This document shows positions 1-5,168 of a DNA stretch of 12,131 nucleotides, one piece after another (the first letter of the stretch is position 1; the number at the start of each line of letters is the position of its first letter). Source of the stretch: Lachnospiraceae bacterium (GTDB lineage Bacteria > Bacillota > Clostridia > Lachnospirales > Lachnospiraceae). A program made the translations under genes and the position numbers. The notes beneath the pieces are model-generated. The model had not been told where the DNA came from. It was given only the letters and a program-made list of their open reading frames with translations, and did no database searches. Location of the stretch: positions 1 to 12,131 of the forward strand of contig CAAGKF010000164.1 of NCBI GenBank assembly GCA_900770345.1. The letters run 5' to 3'.

Positions 1-37
1 AAGCTACTATCACGGCAACAAGGTTTGCCATCGAGAA

Positions 38-77
38 AAAGCCCCGGCTCCGTCTGATTCGGCGGAGCCGGGGCTTT
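38..77 (-). terminator. Rho-independent terminator, 15-bp stem
   Basis: Perfect inverted repeat AAAGCCCCGGCTCCG (38-52) and CGGAGCCGGGGCTTT (63-77) with a 10-nt loop. Read on the minus strand it is followed by TTTTTCTC, a good U-tract, so it would stop leftward transcripts coming from the integrase operon. On the plus strand only TTT follows, so bidirectional action is possible but weaker. Confidence 0.7.
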
Positions 78-97
78 GACCAATACGCTGACCAATA
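77..97 (+). repeat. Putative integrase arm-site pair A (GACCAATA type)
   Basis: TGACCAATA occurs at 77-85 and again at 89-97, a 12-bp period. It ends exactly 111 nt before the tRNA-derived core at 209, the same distance as pair C from the second core. Tyrosine integrases of this class have an N-terminal domain that binds directly repeated arm sites, so arm binding is the likely role. This is inferred, not shown. Confidence 0.65.
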
Positions 98-208
98 TCA
101 GAAAATCAGCGGGTGGACATAGTGGACAAGGCAGTGATTTGTACTCGCAGAAAGTGGGGTCAAAAGTGCCGGAAAGCACCCAATAGCAGAGCTTTGACGT
201 CCCGACGT

Positions 209-292
209 ATCTTCACACGCAGGAGGTCACTGGTTCGAGTCCAGTAGTCTCCACCAAAAAGTTCCTGATTTCGCAAGAAATCAGGAACTTTT
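209..292 (+). other. Attachment site 1: 3' part of tRNA-Val(CAC) plus its terminator
   Basis: Bases 209-256 match the 3' part of a tRNA: anticodon loop TTCACAC (anticodon CAC, valine), 3' strand of the anticodon stem GCAGG, a short variable loop, T-stem ACTGG/CCAGT around TTCGAGT, acceptor strand AGTCTCC, then ACCA. The 5' half is absent, so this is not a functional gene. Bases 258-291 form a 15-bp hairpin with a GCAA loop, the tRNA terminator. The 84-bp block recurs at 8283-8366 with one mismatch (257 A, 8331 G). An incoming element usually restores the tRNA 3' end, leaving such partial copies at its far junction, so the intact tRNA should lie left of the window. Confidence 0.88.
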
Positions 293-341
293 CTTTGCTT
301 TTATAATCGAAATATTCGATTGAATTCTTTTGCTTTTCCCA

Positions 342-362
342 CGACCCAGACCGTGACCCATA
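342..362 (+). repeat. Putative integrase arm-site pair B (GACCCA type)
   Basis: CGACCCAGA at 342-350 and TGACCCATA at 354-362, a 12-bp period. It begins exactly 85 nt after the CCA end of the core at 256, the same distance as pair D from the second core. The GACCCA type matches pair C at the other end of this element. Confidence 0.65.
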
Positions 363-388
363 AGCGGAAATGAGCGGAAAGGATTAGA

Positions 389-429
389 CAGCACCAGGTA
401 GGATTTTCCCTGCCCGGTGCTGATTTTTT
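389..429 (+). terminator. Rho-independent terminator downstream of att site 1
   Basis: CAGCACC (389-395) pairs with GGTGCTG (416-422), and GGTAGG (397-402) pairs with CCTGCC (409-414) with one wobble and one internal mismatch, followed by ATTTTTTT. It would block rightward read-through from the attachment-site side into the antisense strand of the integrase gene. The next element has an equivalent terminator at 8458-8509. Confidence 0.75.
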
Positions 430-484
430 TGAGGTTTTTCGTGTTTTTCGGATGTACAAGTTTCGGCTTGTTTTTTGGCATATC

Positions 485-1642
485 TCACATTGCCTGGCTG
501 ATGACGTTCCCGATGGTGTCCGCCGCGTCCCGTTTCATCTCCGTTGTGGCGTGGGTGTAGGTGCTGAGGGTGAAGCCTGCTGAGTAGTGGCCCAGGGCGC
601 CGGATAGCGTTTTGACGTCCACTCCGTTTTTTAGGGATAACGTTGCGAAGGTGTGTCTGAGGTCATGGAATCGGATATGCTCGGCTCCGATGGCTTTCAG
701 GATTTTGTCATGGGTGTGGCGGAAGGAATCCGGGTCGAACATGGTGCCCGTCTTAGGTGATGGGAACATATACGGATTTCTCGGATGCTTCTTGTGTTCT
801 TCCACCAGCAGGTCTACCGCCTGCTGCGGAATTGCCAGTATTCTCACGGAGTTCTGTGTCTTGGGCTGGCTCACCACCAATTCGCCCTTAATGCGGTTCA
901 CTTGCTTTGTCACGGAAATGGTCTTGGCTTCGATATCCAGGTCAGTCCAGAGAAGGGCAAGGAGTTCACCTCGCCGCAGGCCGGTGGTCAGTTCCAGATA
1001 GTACGCTGCCAGCAGGCCTCTTTTCTCTGCTTCTGACAGGTACGGTCCGATTTTCTCTTGTGGCAGTACCTTCATTTCCTTTTTCTCCATCTTCGGTAGC
1101 TTGCACCCCCTGGCAGGATTCACCAGGAGCAGTCTTTCCTTGACCGCCTGTTCCAGGCAGTTGTTCAGCAGGGTGTGAATGCCGTGGACTACCCGCACAC
1201 TTAACCCTTTGTTTTTCAGCTCGATATGCTTGTATCTCTGCACCCGACCATTTTTCTGGAGGTCGTTATAGAACTTCTGGATTTGGATGGTGGTCAGCTT
1301 GTCCAGCTTGATGTCGCCCAGCTCGGGGATGATGTGGTTGTCGATGTAGTTCAGGTAGTAGTCCTTTGTCTTTTCCCGGAGCCGTGGCTCTGCATAGACC
1401 TCGTACCACAGCTTGATCCAGCTTTTGACCGTGTAGGTGGTTGCCCTGGTCACATCCAACTGCTGGCTGTCTGCGATTGCTTTCTTTAGCTTCTCTTTGA
1501 CCTCGCCCTGGGTCTTGCCAAGGACGTTCTTGTAGATAGTCTTACCTGTTGCCGGGTCATGTCCTGCCGTGTAGCGGCCTTCCCAGCGGCCATCCTTCCG
1601 CTTGCGAATGCTGCCCTCACCGTTGGCCCGTTTCTTTGCCAT
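485..1642 (-). CDS. int: Tyrosine recombinase / site-specific integrase
   Basis: 385 aa. It should integrate and excise the element by recombining the tRNA-Val core. Residues about 8-55 (GEGSIRKRKDGRWEG) are the AP2-like arm-binding domain of Tn916/lambda-type integrases. Residues about 70-190 form the core-binding domain. The catalytic domain follows with R223 (TGLRRGE), K261, H326-x-x-R329 (HDLRH), H352 (LGH) and nucleophile Y362 (STYTHAT), all intact. Length is normal for the family. ATG at 1642 has GGAGG 8 nt upstream on the minus strand. The 3' end points at the attachment site, the usual arrangement. It is about 86% identical to the integrase at 9177-10334; the differences are densest in residues 20-80, the arm-binding part. 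It overlaps the small gene upstream. Confidence 0.96.
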   Translation of the reverse strand: MAKKRANGEGSIRKRKDGRWEGRYTAGHDPATGKTIYKNVLGKTQGEVKEKLKKAIADSQQLDVTRATTYTVKSWIKLWYEVYAEPRLREKTKDYYLNYIDNHIIPELGDIKLDKLTTIQIQKFYNDLQKNGRVQRYKHIELKNKGLSVRVVHGIHTLLNNCLEQAVKERLLLVNPARGCKLPKMEKKEMKVLPQEKIGPYLSEAEKRGLLAAYYLELTTGLRRGELLALLWTDLDIEAKTISVTKQVNRIKGELVVSQPKTQNSVRILAIPQQAVDLLVEEHKKHPRNPYMFPSPKTGTMFDPDSFRHTHDKILKAIGAEHIRFHDLRHTFATLSLKNGVDVKTLSGALGHYSAGFTLSTYTHATTEMKRDAADTIGNVISQAM

Positions 1643-1947
1643 CTGTCATCCCTCCTCTGCTGCTGTCCCATCCGGCGTTCTTCTTCCTCCGCGAAGGAGT
1701 AGGGCGGCTCCATGTTCAATTCGCTGATAATGCCCCACGCCAGACGGAAACCTGCGGCGAAACTGGCGAGAGAGATTTCATCCCGCAGCTCCACTTCCAA
1801 GTCCACCAGCTTCAGCAGTTTACGGCGCTCCTCTTTGGGCTTATCCTCTATCAATTCCTGGTGGAGTTCATGAAGTTCCTGCCGCAGCTCCGGATAATTC
1901 GGCTCCTTGAAGAATTGTCGCTGCAGTCCTCTCATGTATTCGTACAT
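1486..1947 (-). CDS. DUF6809-type small protein, probably frameshift-extended
   Basis: 153 aa from ATG at 1947, which has AGGAGG 7-8 nt upstream on the minus strand. It is acidic and helical, with a segment typical of the small proteins encoded just upstream of integrases in Clostridia (LLKLVDLEVELRDE, then AAGFRLAWG). I assign DUF6809 from memory of the family. Function is unknown; position suggests control of the integrase. The last ~50 residues run 157 nt into the integrase gene in another frame. The homologue at 10334-10651 stops exactly at its integrase start. In the integrase frame there is a TGA three bases before this integrase ATG, so a single-base indel near 1650-1680 probably removed the original stop. 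The tail is therefore likely non-native. Confidence 0.7.
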   Translation of the reverse strand: MYEYMRGLQRQFFKEPNYPELRQELHELHQELIEDKPKEERRKLLKLVDLEVELRDEISLASFAAGFRLAWGIISELNMEPPYSFAEEEERRMGQQQRRDDRWQRNGPTVRAAFASGRMAAGKAATRQDMTRQQVRLSTRTSLARPRARSKRS

Positions 1948-1954
1948 CGTATCG

Positions 1955-2036
1955 CCTCCTGTCAGCGACACACAATACCATCCCCCGACCTTAATAGCCA
2001 TCCCAACCGGGCAGAGTTATCAGATTGTTATCAATT
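1955..2036 (-). promoter_or_regulatory. 82-bp conserved control block upstream of the integrase operon, copy 1
   Basis: Matches 10661-10742 at about 78 of 82 positions, closer than the adjoining coding regions. On the minus strand it has two TGATAAC repeats, an ATG at 2001 opening a short reading frame (MAIKVGGWYCVSLTGG), and the Shine-Dalgarno of the DUF6809 gene. In this copy the short frame continues into DUF6809; in copy 2 it ends separately. It probably holds the promoter and operator of the integrase operon. No clear -35/-10 pair can be fixed. Confidence 0.6.
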
Positions 2037-2410
2037 GCGGTTTGAACTGAGCTGAGCTTATTCTTTGTTTTGCGACGCAATTTTTGAGGGTGTTCGCCTA
2101 CAAAAAAGGCATCTCCCGCTCTGACGTTCGGCAGAGTGAAAGATGTCTTTTTACCCACAATAGCATCGTTTCCGGGGCATGACCCCTACTTTTTTCTTGC
2201 GGTAGTAAGCACTCGGGGAAGGCGACCGCAGAAGCCATATCACCCCTTCGATTTTGACCCCTCTTTGGAACTCCCCGAAAACCCCCGTAACTGTCCGCAC
2301 TGCGGGCAGAAGTGACCGAACAGGGCGTCACGCATGACGCCTGTTCTTTATCCTGCTTTTCTTTTCGTCCCTCGCAAAGCCGCAAAGCATCGCTAAAAAT
2401 TGGCTGTTCC
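2037..2410. other. Gene-poor stretch: possible mobilisation-module remnant
   Basis: No credible complete gene. Plus-strand bases up to the stop at 2313-2315 read as an open tail ending NCPHCGQK, a CxxC half of a zinc ribbon with no identifiable start. An inverted repeat follows (GAACAGGGCGTCA 2318-2330, TGACGCCTGTTC 2335-2346, one unpaired G), then a pyrimidine-rich run. Conserved spacers with such hairpins sit beside relaxase genes in gut conjugative elements, so this may be an orphaned oriT-like region. That is a resemblance only. The 111-codon minus-strand frame across it (2098-2433) is not convincing. Confidence 0.3.
2318..2346. repeat. Inverted repeat, 12-bp arms with 4-nt loop
   Basis: GAACAGGGCGTCA and TGACGCCTGTTC pair fully if one G is bulged, with a CGCA loop. 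There is no clean T-tract directly after it (TTTATCC), so a terminator is less likely than a protein-binding or oriT-type hairpin. Confidence 0.6.
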
Positions 2411-2415
2411 GATAA

Positions 2416-2467
2416 ATAAGTTGAAGCTTTCACCGCCTTTACACGCTCAACTTATCTGTCGTATAAT
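2416..2467 (+). promoter_or_regulatory. Promoter with overlapping operator-like inverted repeat
   Basis: TTTACA (2438-2443), an 18-bp spacer and TATAAT (2462-2467) drive the gene at 2499. A perfect 9-bp inverted repeat, ATAAGTTGA (2416-2424) and TCAACTTAT (2447-2455), brackets the -35 element, as expected of a repressor operator. The regulator is not identified. Confidence 0.65.
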
Positions 2468-2498
2468 GGCATCAGTTACACCGAGGGAGGTTCTGGTC

Positions 2499-3002
2499 GT
2501 GGATGCAAAAGGCACTGATGCTTTGGCCCAGCGGCTCAGCGAAATCTATCATCCGTTGGAAATGAAATCGTTCCAAATGCTCCTGGGTTTACAGCACCGT
2601 ATATTTGATCCCCAGCTTGCCTATTACAGCGGTCATCATCGCAAGTCGGTGGATGGCTCGCACCGCATAGATTATTTCCCGCTCCCGGTCATCACAGTCG
2701 ACGGTTTCTGCGATGTGGTGATCGACCTGGACTGCGTCACTGTGAACAGCAAGCTCCGCCGGGAGAACGCTTTGTCTTTCGCATATGAGCAGTTGGGTGC
2801 TTACGAATTTGAAATCTGCGACGAAGATGACGATACCATTTACCATCACCATCCCCATGCGGACACTGTGCCAGTACGGGATGCTATTCTCAAAAGCAGA
2901 GAAAAGAATTTCCGATTCTCCTTTCGCTTCGACTTTGACATCAATGGAGATACCATGTACGAATTCGTAAAGCTATTGCGCCGAAAGGGATTCTTTTATT
3001 AA
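2499..3002 (+). CDS. Conserved-looking hypothetical protein
   Basis: 167 aa from GTG at 2499, chosen because GAGGGAGG (2483-2490) lies 8 nt upstream. The longer in-frame ATGs at 2400 and 2466 fall before or inside the promoter -10. No signal peptide or membrane segment is visible. Seen in the sequence: a hydrophobic beta-rich centre (YFPLPVITVDGFCDVVIDLD, about residues 59-78), an acidic stretch then YHHHPHAD that could bind metal, and a C-terminal FSFRFDFDINGDTMYEFVKL region. I do not recognise a family with a known function. It is monocistronic, with its own promoter and operator-like repeat and a large palindrome 50 nt downstream. A cargo role such as regulation or element maintenance is possible but unsupported. 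Confidence 0.7.
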   Translation: MDAKGTDALAQRLSEIYHPLEMKSFQMLLGLQHRIFDPQLAYYSGHHRKSVDGSHRIDYFPLPVITVDGFCDVVIDLDCVTVNSKLRRENALSFAYEQLGAYEFEICDEDDDTIYHHHPHADTVPVRDAILKSREKNFRFSFRFDFDINGDTMYEFVKLLRRKGFFY

Positions 3003-3356
3003 GCCGCAGGCACGGTGGCCCTTTAATTTGATATATTTTGTCTTGTTGATACAATTCCCCACCACCAGATGGAGTACCCCCTCTCCATCTGGTGGTGGGG
3101 AATATTTTGCCCTCTTCAGGGCTATCCCTTTGACAGAGTACTTTCCTCTCAAATCGCTCACGGCGTTCCAAAAGTGGTTAGGGGTGTACGGATGCCACCC
3201 ATCCCCTGCCGAGGGCACACAATGGCTCACAGGGCTGAATAGGGGCGGAAGCACTGTGTGCTGCTGTGCCGCTTTTTGGAATGTAGGAGTCTTCTTTATT
3301 ACAGCATTGCAATTTTTGCCCCGGGTTCACATTGCACTGTAAGATTCTAAAAAATG
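3003..3356. other. Intergenic region with palindrome, no gene
   Basis: About 350 bases separate the hypothetical gene from the lar operon promoter. It contains the 21-bp palindrome at 3054-3103 and a complementary pair GCACACA/TGTGTGC spanning about 3216-3270, with a T-run (CGCTTTTTGG) near 3280 that may be a weak terminator. Reading frames across it lack ribosome binding sites and cross the palindrome. Confidence 0.5.
3054..3103. repeat. Perfect 21-bp palindromic repeat
   Basis: Arms 3054-3074 and 3083-3103 are exact reverse complements (start ATTCCCCACCACC, end GGTGGTGGGGAAT) around an 8-nt loop. The leading TCTTGTTGAT (3041-3050) followed by TTCCCCACCA reappears at 11899-11926 before a shorter hairpin. 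It follows the gene ending at 3002 and is succeeded by ATTTTG, so termination is possible. The second copy suggests a dispersed palindromic element. Confidence 0.75.
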
Positions 3357-3385
3357 TTGACAAAGGAATTCGCCCGCTGTATAAT
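3357..3385 (+). promoter_or_regulatory. Consensus sigma-A-type promoter of the lar operon
   Basis: TTGACA (3357-3362), exactly 17 bp, TATAAT (3380-3385). Both hexamers are perfect matches to consensus. Transcription should start near 3391-3393, giving a leader of about 210 nt before the first gene at 3603. Confidence 0.9.
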
Positions 3386-3389
3386 GAAA

Positions 3390-3525
3390 ATACGAAATTG
3401 TTGGCACAAGCCAACCGAAAAGTGCTGAAGCGCTTTACTATCCGCATCGTTTGGTTCCGTATGTAATTGTGTACCTGAAGGCACACAGCTCCTCTCAAAG
3501 GGGAGTTGTGTGCTCTTTTTATTTT
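3390..3525 (+). promoter_or_regulatory. Structured 5' leader with attenuator; candidate riboswitch
   Basis: ATACG (3390-3394) can pair with CGTAT (3458-3462), enclosing two hairpins: GTTGGC-ACAA-GCCAAC (3400-3415) and AAAGTGC-TGAA-GCGCTTT (3419-3436, one wobble). A terminator follows at 3481-3525. An alternative stem, TTGTGTACC (3467-3475) with GGCACACAG (3480-3488) around TGAA, uses the terminator's 5' arm and would act as antiterminator. That competition is the layout of a transcriptional attenuator or riboswitch. I cannot match it to a class I know (no T-box, TPP, cobalamin or NiCo hallmarks seen). Alternatively, promoter plus terminator produce a small RNA of about 130 nt. Confidence 0.6.
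3481..3525 (+). terminator. Leader terminator (attenuator)
   Basis: GCACACAGCTCCTC (3481-3494) pairs with GGGGAGTTGTGTGC (3500-3513) over 14 bp with two wobbles and a TCAAA loop, followed by TCTTTTTATTTT. It lies about 95 nt after the transcription start and about 60 nt before the first Shine-Dalgarno, so it must be read through for the operon to be expressed from this promoter. Confidence 0.88.
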
Positions 3526-3602
3526 CAAACATCTGAAATATAAAATCGTACTCATTGTATGCGGAGCAAAACGGCAACACAAATTTTAGGAGGAAATGAA
3601 TT

Positions 3603-3992
3603 ATGGCATGTTTTTTGGTTTCTGCCGCTGAAGCGGTGGTCGTGACTGCAGCTGCGAAGGCTACGGAGAAGAAGGCTGACGCCACCGGCAATTCTTATCA
3701 GGCGGAGCAGCGGATCAGTTTTTCCAAGAAGCTGAAGTGGCTGTCCAATATGCTGTGGGGCGGCTCTGTTCTGCTGGCTTTCGAGCATGTTTGGCACGGT
3801 GAGATCGTACCCTTCTTCCCGTTCCTGACGGCTATGAACGACCCTGCTGATACGGCGGAGATGCTGGCGGAGATGGGCTCTATCGGTGTCTTGATGGCCG
3901 TGATTATCACGGCAGTCTGGGGCTGCATGGTGCTGGTGACCAACGCCATGGAGAAGAAAGCTCTGGGTTCCGGTTCCTCCGCTGTGCAGTAA
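3603..3992 (+). CDS. Small membrane protein, first gene of the lar operon
   Basis: 129 aa. ATG at 3603 has AGGAGG (3588-3593) 9 nt upstream. A hydrophobic, alanine/valine-rich N-terminus (about 3-19) is followed by a charged linker (20-45). Hydrophobic segments follow at about 46-62 and 91-113, most simply membrane helices. Just after the first is AFEHVWHGE, which places two histidines and two glutamates near the membrane surface. I have no functional family for it. It is followed 12 nt later by another small membrane protein with its own AGGAGG, so the pair probably form one complex. Position ahead of nickel-cofactor genes makes nickel handling, substrate transport or sensing plausible, but nothing in the sequence proves this. 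It is not recognisably LarD (aquaglyceroporin) or a Cbi/Nik transporter subunit. Confidence 0.8.
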   Translation: MACFLVSAAEAVVVTAAAKATEKKADATGNSYQAEQRISFSKKLKWLSNMLWGGSVLLAFEHVWHGEIVPFFPFLTAMNDPADTAEMLAEMGSIGVLMAVIITAVWGCMVLVTNAMEKKALGSGSSAVQ

Positions 3993-4004
3993 GGAGGCCG
4001 CATC

Positions 4005-4319
4005 ATGACGCTGCTGACTGCTGTCTTTGCCGCCGTGATCTGCACGGTGATCTGGTACAAGAGCGCTTCCGCCCGTGAGCTGAAGGTGGGGACCCTCTGC
4101 TGGATGTTCTGGGGTGCCTCCTGCATGTGGCTGGGCGACGCCATTTTTGAGTACATGGAACTGGGCGCGGAGTATTTTGCTCCCGCAGGTGCCGATATGC
4201 TCAACGACTTCTTCCTGGGGCTCTCCGTTGTTGCCCTGGCCCTGGTAATCTGGCTGGTGATCCTGCTGATCAAGGACCCCAAGGGCGTTGTAAAAGCTCA
4301 GCTTTTTAAGAAGGCCTGA
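4005..4319 (+). CDS. Small three-helix membrane protein, second gene of the lar operon
   Basis: 104 aa. ATG at 4005 has AGGAGG (3992-3997) 7 nt upstream, overlapping the previous stop codon. Hydrophobic helices are predicted at about 2-17, 28-46 and 69-89, ending in a lysine-rich tail (KDPKGVVKAQLFKK) that would sit in the cytoplasm under the positive-inside rule. The second helix contains Cys32 and Cys40 and ends in WLGD, followed by an acidic loop (FEYMELGAEYF). No known family is recognised. Coupling to the 129-aa membrane protein suggests partners. A terminator-like hairpin follows 13 nt after the stop, so this pair may be expressed at a different level from larE onward. Confidence 0.78.
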   Translation: MTLLTAVFAAVICTVIWYKSASARELKVGTLCWMFWGASCMWLGDAIFEYMELGAEYFAPAGADMLNDFFLGLSVVALALVIWLVILLIKDPKGVVKAQLFKKA

Positions 4320-4332
4320 TCGGATAATTTCC

Positions 4333-4385
4333 AAAAGCGGTCCTGCCCTTCCCGGCGGGACCGCTTTTCCGGCGTTTTTCGCCGG
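4333..4385 (+). terminator. Internal terminator / attenuator between the membrane genes and larE
   Basis: AAAAGCGGTCCTGCC (4333-4347) pairs with GGCGGGACCGCTTTT (4354-4368), 15 bp with one wobble, loop CTTCCC. A second hairpin CCGGCG-TTTTT-CGCCGG (4369-4385) is contiguous. CCGGCG also occurs at 4352-4357 inside the first stem, so CGCCGG could pair with either copy, giving exclusive folds. The T-tract after stem 1 is only TTTT within the stem, so termination is probably partial. No promoter is visible before larE, so read-through is needed. Confidence 0.65.
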
Positions 4386-4418
4386 GGTCTATTTTCGAGA
4401 AAAAGGGAGGAATTGCAT

Positions 4419-5168
4419 ATGGATTTGAAGGAATTTTTTAAACTCCATTCCAAAGCCGCACTGGCTTTTTCCGGTGGTGTGGATTCATCCTATCTGCTGT
4501 ATGCGGCCAAGCAGTGCGGCGCGGATGTCCGGGCGTATTACGTCAAGTCTGCTTTTCAACCTCAGTTTGAACTGGAGGATGCCAAGCACCTGGCGGAAGA
4601 TGTCCATGCCGACCTGAAAATACTGGAGGTGGATGTGCTTTCCGACAGCCAGGTCACGGCAAATCCTCCCGACCGCTGCTATCACTGCAAAAAAGTGATT
4701 TTCTCCACCATCGCACAGGCCGCGAGAGAGGATGGGTTTACCACCATTCTGGATGGGACGAACGCCTCCGATGACGCCGGGGACCGTCCCGGAATGCGGG
4801 CGCTGCAAGAACTGTCGGTCCTCTCGCCGCTGCGGGAATGCGGGCTGACCAAGCCGGAGATTCGCCGCCTGTCCAAAGAAGCGGGACTGTTTACATGGGA
4901 CAAGCCCGCCTATGCCTGTCTTGCTACCCGCATCCCCACCGAAACAGCCATCACGGCTGATCAACTGGAACGGACGGAAGCGGCGGAAAACTACCTGTTC
5001 TCCTTGGGCTTTACGGACTTCCGCGTCCGGCTGCAGGGAGATGCGGCAAAGCTCCAGGTCCCGGCGGCGCAGCTCCCCAAGGTGTTGGAGAACCGGGAGC
5101 AAATACTGTCCGGGTTGAAGAAATGGTATAGCACCGTTTTGCTGGATTTGGAGGCGCGGGATGCATAA
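4419..5168 (+). CDS. larE: LarE, ATP-dependent sacrificial/Fe-S sulfur transferase
   Basis: 249 aa. ATG at 4419 has AAGGGAGG 8 nt upstream; the in-frame TTG at 4413 is unlikely. LarE is a cytoplasmic PP-loop ATP pyrophosphatase. It adenylylates the pyridinium dicarboxylate mononucleotide made by LarB and inserts sulfur, yielding the dithio form that LarC metallates. Visible are the PP-loop SGGVDS (18-23), a GTNASDD motif (113-119), and ACLATRIP (166-173), the region of the sulfur-donor cysteine in Lactobacillus LarE. Three cysteines stand out: C87 and C90 (DRCYHC) and C167. In related PP-loop enzymes a CxxC plus a distal Cys binds a [4Fe-4S] cluster, so this LarE is more likely the Fe-S, catalytic type than the single-cysteine type. 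It overlaps larB by 8 nt, indicating translational coupling. Confidence 0.94.
   Translation: MDLKEFFKLHSKAALAFSGGVDSSYLLYAAKQCGADVRAYYVKSAFQPQFELEDAKHLAEDVHADLKILEVDVLSDSQVTANPPDRCYHCKKVIFSTIAQAAREDGFTTILDGTNASDDAGDRPGMRALQELSVLSPLRECGLTKPEIRRLSKEAGLFTWDKPAYACLATRIPTETAITADQLERTEAAENYLFSLGFTDFRVRLQGDAAKLQVPAAQLPKVLENREQILSGLKKWYSTVLLDLEARDA

Larger units (their letters stand above)
1..208. mobile_element. Right end of a preceding tandem element (partial)
   Basis: No convincing gene lies here. The stretch holds a strong terminator hairpin (38-77) and a paired repeat of the GACCAATA type (77-97), then about 110 bases with a short direct repeat (GTGGACA twice, around 115-130) before the tRNA-derived core. 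Arm-like repeats on the left of the first core sit at the same distance as those left of the second core. I therefore infer that another integrated element ends here, rather than unaltered chromosome. Confidence 0.5.

Noticed and set aside
209..256. Functional tRNA-Val gene
   Set aside because: Only the anticodon-loop-to-CCA part is present; no matching D-arm or 5' acceptor strand lies upstream in either copy.
77..362. CRISPR-like short repeats
   Set aside because: The GACC repeats occur only in pairs with a 12-bp period and sit symmetrically around the tRNA core, which fits integrase arm sites and not repeat-spacer arrays.
281..481. 66-codon minus-strand frame next to attachment site 1
   Set aside because: It overlaps the tRNA terminator and the second terminator and has no supporting start signal.
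2098..2433. 111-codon minus-strand gene
   Set aside because: No Shine-Dalgarno and no recognisable domain; it covers the inverted repeat and the promoter of the gene at 2499.
3390..3525. Known riboswitch or T-box leader
   Set aside because: No T-box sequence, TPP, cobalamin, glycine, fluoride or NiCo hallmark could be found by eye; left unassigned pending a covariance search.
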